From: an uncultured Bacilli bacterium
Lineage (GTDB): Bacteria; Bacillota_I; Bacilli_A; RF39; UBA660
Assembly (NCBI GenBank): GCA_949425635.1
Contig: CASPWD010000008.1
Location: 1 to 64,000 of the forward strand
DNA: 64,000 nt
Direction: 5' to 3'
The notes below the pieces were generated by a model. It worked only from the letters and a program-made list of their open reading frames with translations, ran no database searches and had not been told where the DNA came from. Positions within the stretch are counted from its first letter, which is position 1; every line of letters begins with the position of its first letter. Position numbers and translations under genes: made by a program. Below, in pieces: positions 1 to 8,476 of the stretch.

Positions 1-87
1 TATTGCCTCATCTCTACTATCAAACTTTTTCAATATATCTCTTACTTCTTTAAATACTTCAATAGCATTTTTAACTTCATTATTCAT
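1..87 (-). CDS. Partial hypothetical protein (MNNEVKNAIEVFKEVRDILKKFDSRDEAI...), runs off the left edge
   Basis: ATG at 87 with GGAGATGAGAAT upstream; open to window edge. Confidence 0.5.
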   Translation of the reverse strand, partial: MNNEVKNAIEVFKEVRDILKKFDSRDEAI

Positions 88-119
88 ATTCTCATCTCCC
101 TTTCAAATTGTAATTTGAA

Positions 120-872
120 TTACGATATAAGTTCTATGTTTACTGCATTGATTTGTGCTGGATTTGAATCTTCAATTAAACCACTAAATGTAACTCTTAC
201 TTTATTGTTTACTACATAATAGTCATTTGTACCATTTGTTGGTCTTGATATTTTCATTGTTACTTTATCCTTCACTTTAAATGATTTACTATCTTTTAAT
301 ACTTCAACAGTTATATAGTTTTCTTCTGCAACAATGATTTTTCCTTCAAAAACATCTTTAGATTCGACAAATGTAATTATTTCTTGATTATTTATAGCAT
401 CTAATATTTTTGCTTCATCATCAATAAATATTTTCTTAATAAACTTTTCTTGTTCTTCTTTACTATTATTTATTAAGCCGACTACTACTTTGTTAGTTAT
501 ATCATCAACATAATTGAATGCAAAATTAGATATATCATTATTATCTTCTAAATAATTAATAATGTAATTATTGATTTCTTTTGCACTAAGTTTTTGTTCT
601 AATTCGTATTTCATAAACCAACTACCCATTTTAACACCAATATTATTTTCATAAGGTTCATTCGGAGATACTCCAACATATCTAATAACTTTATACCCCA
701 ATCCCCAATAAGTTACTTTACTACCATCATCACTAACTATTTTAATACAATACTTTGGTTCGTGTCCTGTTGTTACTCTGCCACTATCTGCATAATTCGT
801 TATAATTCCCATCACAATAAGTCCTATCAAAACAATTCCTACACTAATACATATTTTCTTTTTCATAATCAA
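120..872 (-). CDS. Membrane-anchored/secreted hypothetical protein
   Basis: ORF track; likely start MKKKICISV with N-terminal hydrophobic segment. Confidence 0.6.
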   Translation of the reverse strand: MIMKKKICISVGIVLIGLIVMGIITNYADSGRVTTGHEPKYCIKIVSDDGSKVTYWGLGYKVIRYVGVSPNEPYENNIGVKMGSWFMKYELEQKLSAKEINNYIINYLEDNNDISNFAFNYVDDITNKVVVGLINNSKEEQEKFIKKIFIDDEAKILDAINNQEIITFVESKDVFEGKIIVAEENYITVEVLKDSKSFKVKDKVTMKISRPTNGTNDYYVVNNKVRVTFSGLIEDSNPAQINAVNIELIS

Positions 873-943
873 TCTCCTCTACAAATTACTATTTCTGCAC
901 AACTTTATATTAAATATTATAGCATATTTTTACCATTATTTCA

Positions 944-2908
944 TTAATTGTTATTCAACAAAATCTCAATTTTTGAATTTCTATTTTTTCGATTTATTTT
1001 TTCTTTACTTGATATAGCATTATATGTAAAACTATATTTTTCAGTTAAAGTTTGTAAACCTGCTATATCACTTGTTGATAATGGTGGAGCTAAATAAACA
1101 TCTGCTTGTAAATTATCTATATTATATTCTATGTTAAAATCCACTTTACCAAAAATATTTAATACTTCATTTGCAATATTTTCTAATAACTTTCGATTTT
1201 CCTCTAAACTAGAACTATTTTCAATTTTTTGTGGTACTACATTTTGTTTATTATTTTCTACAATTAACTGATCTACTGTGAAATAAGTATCTATTAATCT
1301 TTCTAAAGGTCTTTTTTCTCTAGTAATACACCCTTTTTGATAACAACTAAACTTATCATATGTAACTGTATCTCTAAAAATAGGATGTCCTATTGTTGGA
1401 AAGATAATAGTTTTAAAATGCAATTGCTTTATCTCATCAGCAGTCAATAATCTTCTTGAAATTAAACTTGTTCCTTTACTACCATTATTATTAGTAAAAC
1501 TCATTGAATAATTTAATGATGTAGTCATCACCCCATGATTTCCTATGCGAACGCTAACAGCTTCTGCAGTTTCCTGTGTATTCGTTTTAAGGTACGCAAG
1601 ACCACAGTTGTCTTGAATAATTTGACTAACTTCTTTTCCATATAAATTATCAAGTTGCTGCAAACTTTGTAAATAGTAATTATAATATAAACCTCTACTT
1701 CGCCCTACACTAGTCATTGAAATTATATCATTTAATGGAGGCGTATTCCCAAATTCATCAAGTAAAAACACCAAATCATAAGGTAATTTCTTATTTTCTT
1801 GGTCATTACATAGCATAACTAATGTTTTATACATTAAAGATACAATAATGGAAACAAGAGAATAATATATTTTTGACTCATCTGGAATACAACAATATAG
1901 TACAGTAGGTTTCTTTCCTAAATCATCTAATTCAAAATCTGAATCAGATGTTATGTTTTCTACATTAACATCATCATATAATGACATTCTCTCATTAAAG
2001 GTAGATGTGATAGAACGATATGTTGTATCAGATATATTTAATAATGGTAATAACTTATCCCTACTTTTCATATCATAAGTTTTTGATTCCATATACTTTT
2101 TTAATTTTTTATTATTTGTATCAGTCATAGAACTATTTTGGAATTTTTTAATAGATGTTAAAGTGATTTGTTCTCTTCGTACTTTGCCATTTACATATTC
2201 TTCAAAGAATAAAAAAATAATACCATATAATAAATCACAGGAACTATTATTCCAAAACTTTTCTTTGGCAGTATCATCATTCATAATCATAGTAGATAAA
2301 TCATTTACAAGTTGATTACTTTGAGCAAAATGAACAATAGATTTATTTTTATAATCCATAGATTTCTTATTATCAGTTTCTTCTTTACTTAATTTTAAAT
2401 ATTTATCATATAACTCATATTCTCTTAAAGCAGGTTCTAATAAATTATTGTGATTAGAAAATTCTGGATTTCTAAAATCTAAAGTCAAAACATCATAACC
2501 ATTATTTTTAAACATTTGACTAGTTGTTTGAAATATCTCTCCTTTTGGATCTGTGATAAAAACACTTTTTTTCTTTTCAGCAGTAGCAATGAAAGCACAA
2601 GATACAATCACTGATGTTACAGACTTTCCACTACCAGTACTTCCCAAATGAATCCAATGGGGTGTTTGATTATCAAACCATACTTTTTTATTATCTTTAC
2701 TATAATAGATAGGAAAACCACTCTCTTTAATGTGTGCAACATTTTCCTCACGAAAATTTTTTTTGATTTCTTGTTTAGTTGCCCATCTTGCAGAACCATG
2801 TTCATTATTATCTTTTATCTTTTGGCGAGTAAAAAGAGGTTCAACAAAATATAAGAAAATTAGTATTAAGGAAACAATTACTAAAATCATTATATATGGT
2901 AAAGGCAT
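944..2908 (-). CDS. VirD4/TraG-type type IV coupling protein
   Basis: Walker A GSTGSGKS, Walker B VFLLDEFGN, TraG-like NCGLAYLKTNTQETAEAVS region. Confidence 0.9.
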   Translation of the reverse strand: MPLPYIMILVIVSLILIFLYFVEPLFTRQKIKDNNEHGSARWATKQEIKKNFREENVAHIKESGFPIYYSKDNKKVWFDNQTPHWIHLGSTGSGKSVTSVIVSCAFIATAEKKKSVFITDPKGEIFQTTSQMFKNNGYDVLTLDFRNPEFSNHNNLLEPALREYELYDKYLKLSKEETDNKKSMDYKNKSIVHFAQSNQLVNDLSTMIMNDDTAKEKFWNNSSCDLLYGIIFLFFEEYVNGKVRREQITLTSIKKFQNSSMTDTNNKKLKKYMESKTYDMKSRDKLLPLLNISDTTYRSITSTFNERMSLYDDVNVENITSDSDFELDDLGKKPTVLYCCIPDESKIYYSLVSIIVSLMYKTLVMLCNDQENKKLPYDLVFLLDEFGNTPPLNDIISMTSVGRSRGLYYNYYLQSLQQLDNLYGKEVSQIIQDNCGLAYLKTNTQETAEAVSVRIGNHGVMTTSLNYSMSFTNNNGSKGTSLISRRLLTADEIKQLHFKTIIFPTIGHPIFRDTVTYDKFSCYQKGCITREKRPLERLIDTYFTVDQLIVENNKQNVVPQKIENSSSLEENRKLLENIANEVLNIFGKVDFNIEYNIDNLQADVYLAPPLSTSDIAGLQTLTEKYSFTYNAISSKEKINRKNRNSKIEILLNNN

Positions 2909-2910
2909 AA

Positions 2911-3510
2911 TTATCTTTCCTGTTCATCTTTTGAGTTTTTTTCTTTATCATACTCTAAAGAAGCATCATACTGTAAGCTACTTATTTCCCCTTGACTAAG
3001 ACCAGATGTTTTCTTTAATTCCTCTAACTTTTCATAAGGAATAACACCTCTCCATGCTGATTTATAAGCACTCTTCATATTCTCTACCAAATTATGATAT
3101 TCTTCTACTGTATATGTACCTGAAAGCGTTGTAACTGTTGATTCCATAGTTTCTTTATAACCTTCATGTTTTTCTAAAAAAGATTCTACTCCTTCCATGT
3201 CATATTCCTTTAATTTTTCTAAATCTACATTTACTACTTGGTATTTAATATTACCATATTCTTTAATTTCTAAAGTTTTACTGATTATCCCTCTATCTAA
3301 TAACAAATATTTAACTCCATTTGAAATATGATTAGAAAGTAATATTTGATTATCATCTTTAAGTTCAACAAGAGGTTGATTCACAGTAATATCTTCTACA
3401 TATTCATCATTATCTTTACAAACTGTAATTGCTAATCTATTACTATTATAATAACTACCTACTTGTAAATAATATTTTTCATGAAATTCTTCATCAAACA
3501 CTTTTTTCAT
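2911..3510 (-). CDS. Element hypothetical protein
   Basis: ORF in conjugation operon; C-terminus KDEQER. Confidence 0.55.
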   Translation of the reverse strand: MKKVFDEEFHEKYYLQVGSYYNSNRLAITVCKDNDEYVEDITVNQPLVELKDDNQILLSNHISNGVKYLLLDRGIISKTLEIKEYGNIKYQVVNVDLEKLKEYDMEGVESFLEKHEGYKETMESTVTTLSGTYTVEEYHNLVENMKSAYKSAWRGVIPYEKLEELKKTSGLSQGEISSLQYDASLEYDKEKNSKDEQER

Positions 3511-3763
3511 TTTTATCTTCTTGCTCCTTTACTAAATTTTCTAAAAATTCATTTTCATTTTTTAATATGGTTATATATAAATGTGCCATGTCTTTTTCTA
3601 TTTTATTTTTTGTATTCTTCATTTTTGTTTCATATTTACTAATACTTTTTAAATTTTCTTTAATATGTAAATTAATTAAAAGAACTATTTCAGTATATTT
3701 AGTTACTGTCTTTTGCATATTAGAGAACTCTACATTTAATTTTGAAAAATCCATTATAATCAC
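3494..3763 (-). CDS. Small coiled-coil hypothetical protein
   Basis: ORF overlapping the next gene start. Confidence 0.5.
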   Translation of the reverse strand: MIIMDFSKLNVEFSNMQKTVTKYTEIVLLINLHIKENLKSISKYETKMKNTKNKIEKDMAHLYITILKNENEFLENLVKEQEDKNEKSV

Positions 3764-4093
3764 CTACCTTTCTTTATTTTCAATCAGTAAATCTATATTA
3801 TTTTCTTCTAAAGCATCATATAAATCTTCTTTATCGAAATTTTGTAATTGTCTTAAAGTAAACTTATCATTTAAAAAGTTTATAGAAATGAAATTGGTCA
3901 TTTGTACCAAATCGTAATTGTAGTATTCATCATGAAATTCCATGATAAATTCTCTCAAAGAATCAATAGTAACATCTGTTAAACTTATTTCTTTAGATTT
4001 TGCATTGTCATATATTTCCCTATATATGATAAAACCTTCAAGAAAAGATTTATCTTCTGCTGACAACATATTATATCTTTCTAACATTTTCAT
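3764..4093 (-). CDS. Element hypothetical protein (start trimmed to MKMLERYNML)
   Basis: GGAGGG SD upstream of trimmed ATG. Confidence 0.55.
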   Translation of the reverse strand: MKMLERYNMLSAEDKSFLEGFIIYREIYDNAKSKEISLTDVTIDSLREFIMEFHDEYYNYDLVQMTNFISINFLNDKFTLRQLQNFDKEDLYDALEENNIDLLIENKER

Positions 4094-4094
4094 T

Positions 4095-4226
4095 TTATTT
4101 TCCCTCCAATTCATATATCCTTTTGCGATAAACTAATATTTCTTTTATCAATTTATCATTTTTATAAATTCTATACCTATGTCCCCAAAAATTAATCCAT
4201 AGTCTTTTGAACTTTTTCATATTCAT
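4095..4226 (-). CDS. Basic 43-aa microprotein MNMKKFKRLWINFWGHRYRIYKNDKLIKEILVYRKRIYELEGK
   Basis: Manual translation; stop abuts next gene start; not in ORF track. Confidence 0.35.
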   Translation of the reverse strand: MNMKKFKRLWINFWGHRYRIYKNDKLIKEILVYRKRIYELEGK

Positions 4227-4323
4227 ATTTCTCTTCTTCTCTTGAAATTCTACTTGATACTACACAAGCAGACCATAAAAAAATCACTAGTAGCATTACT
4301 AATGATATAAAAAAAATCATCAT
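4192..4323 (-). CDS. 43-aa single-TM microprotein MMIFFISLVMLLVIFLWSACVVSSRISREEEKYEYEKVQKTMD
   Basis: Manual translation; AAGGAGAAATAATT SD before ATG. Confidence 0.4.
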   Translation of the reverse strand: MMIFFISLVMLLVIFLWSACVVSSRISREEEKYEYEKVQKTMD

Positions 4324-4325
4324 AA

Positions 4326-4757
4326 TTATTTCTCCTTCTCTTCACTTTGTCTTTCCTTCATTTCTTTAGACATTTTAATTCTATTTTTATAATTTTCTTT
4401 TTCAAACGCTGTAAAAGCTTCAGAAAGTGCTGTTTTTAATTCTTCAACATCTTTGCAACTATGTTCAGAATCAATTAAATCTCCAGATTTTACTTTTACT
4501 TTATTATCTTTTTTAGAATAATCTATATCCATACTAAAATCTTCTTGAAATCTTGGATAAGGATATTCTTTAAAATCAGTTGATTCTTTATCATTGTAGT
4601 CTAGTTCTACTTCATCATTGTTATACATTTCTTCAGCAATAAATAGTGCTTCATCAATATCTTCTGCATCTACTTCGATAACCCTACTTAAAGTTTCTAC
4701 TATTTCTACATTAAACTTTGCCATAAGTTCCTCCTTTCCTCCAAATAAAAAGAACAA
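4326..4757 (-). CDS. Element hypothetical protein (DpnD/PcfM-like acidic N-terminal domain); true start likely MAKFNVEIVETLSRVIEVDAED
   Basis: N-terminal FNVEIVETLSRVIEVDAEDIDEALFIAEEMY pattern; SD GGAGGAACTT. Confidence 0.5.
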   Translation of the reverse strand: MFFLFGGKEELMAKFNVEIVETLSRVIEVDAEDIDEALFIAEEMYNNDEVELDYNDKESTDFKEYPYPRFQEDFSMDIDYSKKDNKVKVKSGDLIDSEHSCKDVEELKTALSEAFTAFEKENYKNRIKMSKEMKERQSEEKEK

Positions 4758-4776
4758 CTAAAATAAAGTTGCTCGA

Positions 4777-6135
4777 CTATTTTTCACTTGAATAATTAAA
4801 TAATTTACTAAATTCTTGCGATGCTTTTTCCATCTCATAATTGATATTTTTAATTGCTTTTTCCATTCTATATTTACTAGGAAATTTTAACATACTATTA
4901 TTACCTTTAAAATAATTGTCTAGTACTTGCTTTCTTCTTTCTTTATCAATTCTATTTTCTTTTTTAGAATTTTGATAAGCAATTTCTTGGATTAAATCTT
5001 CTATAGTAATATGATCCAAATTATTTTTATTTTTTACAATAGATGAAATATGATTGTATTTATATAAAGCATGGTTAACAATAGAGTTCAAAATATAATT
5101 ATCAATATATTCTTCCTTTTTATTAACAATACTATTATTTTTGATATTACTTTCAATATTATTTTCATTATCAAGTTTTTCAAAATATTTATTTAGTTTA
5201 TCTAAATCTTCTTTTATTTCTTTTCTACAATCACATAAAAGAGATGTATCATCATTTAAAAGATATTTCTTTATTTCTTTAGTTAGTGATTTAATTTCTT
5301 TTCCTAATTCATTATTCTTTATAGAGTTATATTTGATTTTATTAGAACTTTGATTATTGATACTACGATATTCTTTTACAAGTTCTCCTAATTTCATAAT
5401 CTTTTCCTCTATAAATATTTCTTCTACATTTTTAAGAATGAAATTCTTTTCACTAGGATTAAAATAAGATTTTAAATAATCAATATCTTCATTTGTTTTC
5501 TTTAATAATGGTGTATAATATTTTTCCCTTTCAATAGAAAGTTCTATAAGTCTTTTCAAATACCTTTGTTCATCTATTGTAATTTTCCCTTTTCTTCGAT
5601 AATTAACCTTTTTATCACAATAAAGATAATTGGGCTTCTTTTCTATAAAGGAGATATGTATATGAGGATGTTTTTTATTTGTATGAATGGAAAATACATA
5701 ACTCATATTTTTAATATCTTTAAAACCACAATATTTCAAAAATTGAGGCATTATTTCTTTTGCCATCTTTTGTTCTAAATCATGGATAGAAATATTTTCA
5801 GTAAGGTATTCTGGTTTAAAACTAATAATACCTTTCCATAAATTAGATTTTTCAATATACTTTTTATAATCTTCTTTAACTCTTTTTATATCCTGCTTTG
5901 TTGCATATTTTCCATTTTCTAAAACAAGGTTAACATTTTCTCCTCTAGTATGTCCCATGTAGTATTCAAACATTCCAACTACTTTCTTTTTAGCATTAGA
6001 AAAATAATCAATCATATCATCAACATCTTTTAACCTATCTTCTTTATAATTTAAAGAATTATTTTTGTTATCAATACAATTAAGTGCCAAACAATATTTA
6101 CTTTTAAAAATAACATTAGGACTTTTTTTATTCAT
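4777..6135 (-). CDS. MOB_P/MobL-like conjugative relaxase
   Basis: Histidine motif HTNKKHPHIHISFIEKKPN; downstream of RHH proteins. Confidence 0.8.
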   Translation of the reverse strand: MNKKSPNVIFKSKYCLALNCIDNKNNSLNYKEDRLKDVDDMIDYFSNAKKKVVGMFEYYMGHTRGENVNLVLENGKYATKQDIKRVKEDYKKYIEKSNLWKGIISFKPEYLTENISIHDLEQKMAKEIMPQFLKYCGFKDIKNMSYVFSIHTNKKHPHIHISFIEKKPNYLYCDKKVNYRRKGKITIDEQRYLKRLIELSIEREKYYTPLLKKTNEDIDYLKSYFNPSEKNFILKNVEEIFIEEKIMKLGELVKEYRSINNQSSNKIKYNSIKNNELGKEIKSLTKEIKKYLLNDDTSLLCDCRKEIKEDLDKLNKYFEKLDNENNIESNIKNNSIVNKKEEYIDNYILNSIVNHALYKYNHISSIVKNKNNLDHITIEDLIQEIAYQNSKKENRIDKERRKQVLDNYFKGNNSMLKFPSKYRMEKAIKNINYEMEKASQEFSKLFNYSSEK

Positions 6136-6457
6136 GATAATTTTTATTCTTTCCTAAAATCTCATTTAAACATTTATCATCTTTTATATCAGCATTTGAT
6201 AAATACCCATGATTAGCAAAATGTTGTGATGATATATTAAAATGTAAATACTGTCTTTTAGATATAGTTTCAATTTGTTTGGAAATTATATCTAATCTTT
6301 CATCTAATTCTTTTAAGAAATTTATTTCTTTAGGTTGATCCATAAACTGTTTTAATATGGAAGCAATAATTTTATTGATAGATGTTTTATTTTCTGTTGC
6401 AGTTAAATTAAGTCTATCATACATATAATCTTCAATTCTTATAGTTAATTTTTTCAT
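6128..6457 (-). CDS. Ribbon-helix-helix MobC-like relaxosome accessory protein
   Basis: KKLTIRIEDYMYDRLNLTATENKTSINKIIASIL RHH pattern; overlaps relaxase start. Confidence 0.65.
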   Translation of the reverse strand: MKKLTIRIEDYMYDRLNLTATENKTSINKIIASILKQFMDQPKEINFLKELDERLDIISKQIETISKRQYLHFNISSQHFANHGYLSNADIKDDKCLNEILGKNKNYHE

Positions 6458-6467
6458 AAAACACCTT

Positions 6468-6881
6468 TTATTTTAATGATACTGGAAAAATATTTATCTC
6501 ACTATCATTTATTTGTAATAAAAAGTATTTAGAGCAATCGTTTAATTTTTTTTGATTAACTGATTCTATATTTTTACGATTAGATGAGTATGTATATTTA
6601 TTTTTTGCAACAAAATATTCATCTCCATACATTTTATACTTTTTTATCCAAGAACACAATCTTTTTTGTGGAGTTCTTTCATCAAGTATATTCATATCAA
6701 AACCTGCACTCTCAAAAATTTGTCTAGCAGTTTTCTCTGGATGAGATAATTTTTCATAAATCGCCCAAAGTTTAAATTCTTTTTTATATACAATTTGGCT
6801 TTTATTTTTAATGGATAAAACATTACCACTTTGGAATAATCTTTTTATTTCTTCATCAGTATATACTCGTATTCTACTCAT
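6468..6881 (-). CDS. HTH protein resembling IS3/IS1202 transposase OrfA N-terminal domain
   Basis: SRIRVYTDEEIKRLFQSGNVLSIKNKSQIVYKKEFKLWAIYEK...ARQIFESAGFDMNIL. Confidence 0.55.
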   Translation of the reverse strand: MSRIRVYTDEEIKRLFQSGNVLSIKNKSQIVYKKEFKLWAIYEKLSHPEKTARQIFESAGFDMNILDERTPQKRLCSWIKKYKMYGDEYFVAKNKYTYSSNRKNIESVNQKKLNDCSKYFLLQINDSEINIFPVSLK

Positions 6882-7083
6882 TATTTACCACCTCGCTTTT
6901 AAGTTTCTTATTTTGTTCTTCATAATACTTATCAAATTTTTCTATATAAGTTCCATAACCTAATTCAATAATATAAATTAACATTTTATTAAAACTTAAA
7001 TTATTTTTTATAGCTAACAACTCTATTCTCGTTTTTAAATTATTATCAATTCTTAAAGTTGTTCTAATTAAACCTCTTATCAT
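6874..7083 (-). CDS. Arc/MetJ-type ribbon-helix-helix protein
   Basis: IRTTLRIDNNLKTRIELLAIKNNLSFNKMLIYII. Confidence 0.6.
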   Translation of the reverse strand: MIRGLIRTTLRIDNNLKTRIELLAIKNNLSFNKMLIYIIELGYGTYIEKFDKYYEEQNKKLKSEVVNNE

Positions 7084-7108
7084 AAAACCTCCATTTCTAA
7101 TAATGAAT

Positions 7109-7355
7109 GGTAGCCACTTTCCACATTTTCAATGTGTTTTCTTAATAAAAATATTGCATATTTTTAATGGGCATAAGAGAATCGACACCACAAACTTACT
7201 TTTCCCTTATAAAATAGGTATAAATTATGGTGTCTTACTTTTTTTGCACTTGCAAAAATGACCACTTTTCTTGTGGAAAGTGGCTACCTATATTGTTTTT
7301 TATCTTTTATTTCAATGCTTTTCTATGACCACATATTATGTGGAAAGTGGCTACC
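7109..7355. repeat. Putative oriT/relaxosome region: GGTAGCCACTTTCCACA (7109-7125) and two inverted copies TGTGGAAAGTGGCTACC (7272-7288, 7339-7355)
   Basis: Three exact 17-bp copies read directly, in the intergenic region upstream of RHH/HTH/MobC/relaxase. Confidence 0.75.
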
Positions 7356-7358
7356 TAC

Positions 7359-8294
7359 CTAATTTAGGGGTTTAAATTGTGCTTCCCCATGATTAAAACT
7401 AGGTGGATTATAACCATTGTTAGGTGTTCTTGATAAAGTAAAATCTATGAATTGCATTCCATCACGCAATGTTCCATTTTCTTCTTGCACTTGATAATGT
7501 AAATGATTCCCTGTTGAATGTCCTGTTGTCCCAACTGATGCAACTTCAGTCCAATGACTTACCTTATCTCCAACTTTTACTTTTGCACTGTTTGGATAAA
7601 GATGAGCGAAAACTACATAATAAGGTTCTGCATAATCTTCATCACATTTTATGGTTATTGTATTACCAATACTATTCCCACTTTGATCGTATGGAATATT
7701 TTGGCTTTGAGTATAATTTACTTTTTCTACTGTTCCACTACAAACTGAATAGACTGGAGTTTGTGCAGGAACTGCTAAATCCCAACCATTATGGACATTA
7801 CTTTCTCCATAAATAATTCGTTGTTCATTAAAAAAACTAGTTACTCTATAGGAAGCAACATCTAATGGAAAATTAAATCTACCTGTACTTACCACCAAAT
7901 AATCTTCATTTTCTTTGATATTAGATTCAATACAAGCACCCATATTTTTTACTCGTAAATCTTCACAAACTGTACTCATTTCTTTAGCAGTTTTTGCTTC
8001 AATATTTTGATTCATGATATAAAGTGTATCAATTGTTAGACCATTATTTTCTAAATAGAAATATAATATTCTTTGCAATGGCACATAACCATTTTTTAAA
8101 TTTCTATTTACTGTTTCTACATAAGCATCTGCATAATCTGCGTTATTGCTTACCTTTTCTTTAGTTAAATTAGTTCCAAAAAAATCTAATAACATAAGAA
8201 TACAAATTAAAATAACCATAAAAAATGATATGGATAAAATGGTACTACCACCAACAATTTTTAAAAAAATATTTTTCTTTTTCTTGCTTTTCAT
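7359..8294 (-). CDS. M23 (LytM-type) peptidase, conjugation cell-wall hydrolase
   Basis: GESNVHNGWDLAVPA...TGHSTGNHLHYQVQ. Confidence 0.85.
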   Translation of the reverse strand: MKSKKKKNIFLKIVGGSTILSISFFMVILICILMLLDFFGTNLTKEKVSNNADYADAYVETVNRNLKNGYVPLQRILYFYLENNGLTIDTLYIMNQNIEAKTAKEMSTVCEDLRVKNMGACIESNIKENEDYLVVSTGRFNFPLDVASYRVTSFFNEQRIIYGESNVHNGWDLAVPAQTPVYSVCSGTVEKVNYTQSQNIPYDQSGNSIGNTITIKCDEDYAEPYYVVFAHLYPNSAKVKVGDKVSHWTEVASVGTTGHSTGNHLHYQVQEENGTLRDGMQFIDFTLSRTPNNGYNPPSFNHGEAQFKPLN

Positions 8295-8476
8295 TATTTA
8301 TACTTGTGAAAATTAGAATAAAAAAATCTATTCCCTTTTAAAAGCATTTTTAATAATATATTTCTAGGAATTAAGTCTAATAAAAAATCCATAAATGATT
8401 CGTTTGGATCTTCAAATTCTTCTTGATACATCTTTTTAAATCTATTTTTTAATTGTCTATCTGAAAGTTGTTTCAT
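8294..8476 (-). CDS. Small element hypothetical protein
   Basis: ORF between VirB4 and M23 with ATGA-like overlaps. Confidence 0.5.
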   Translation of the reverse strand: MKQLSDRQLKNRFKKMYQEEFEDPNESFMDFLLDLIPRNILLKMLLKGNRFFYSNFHKYK

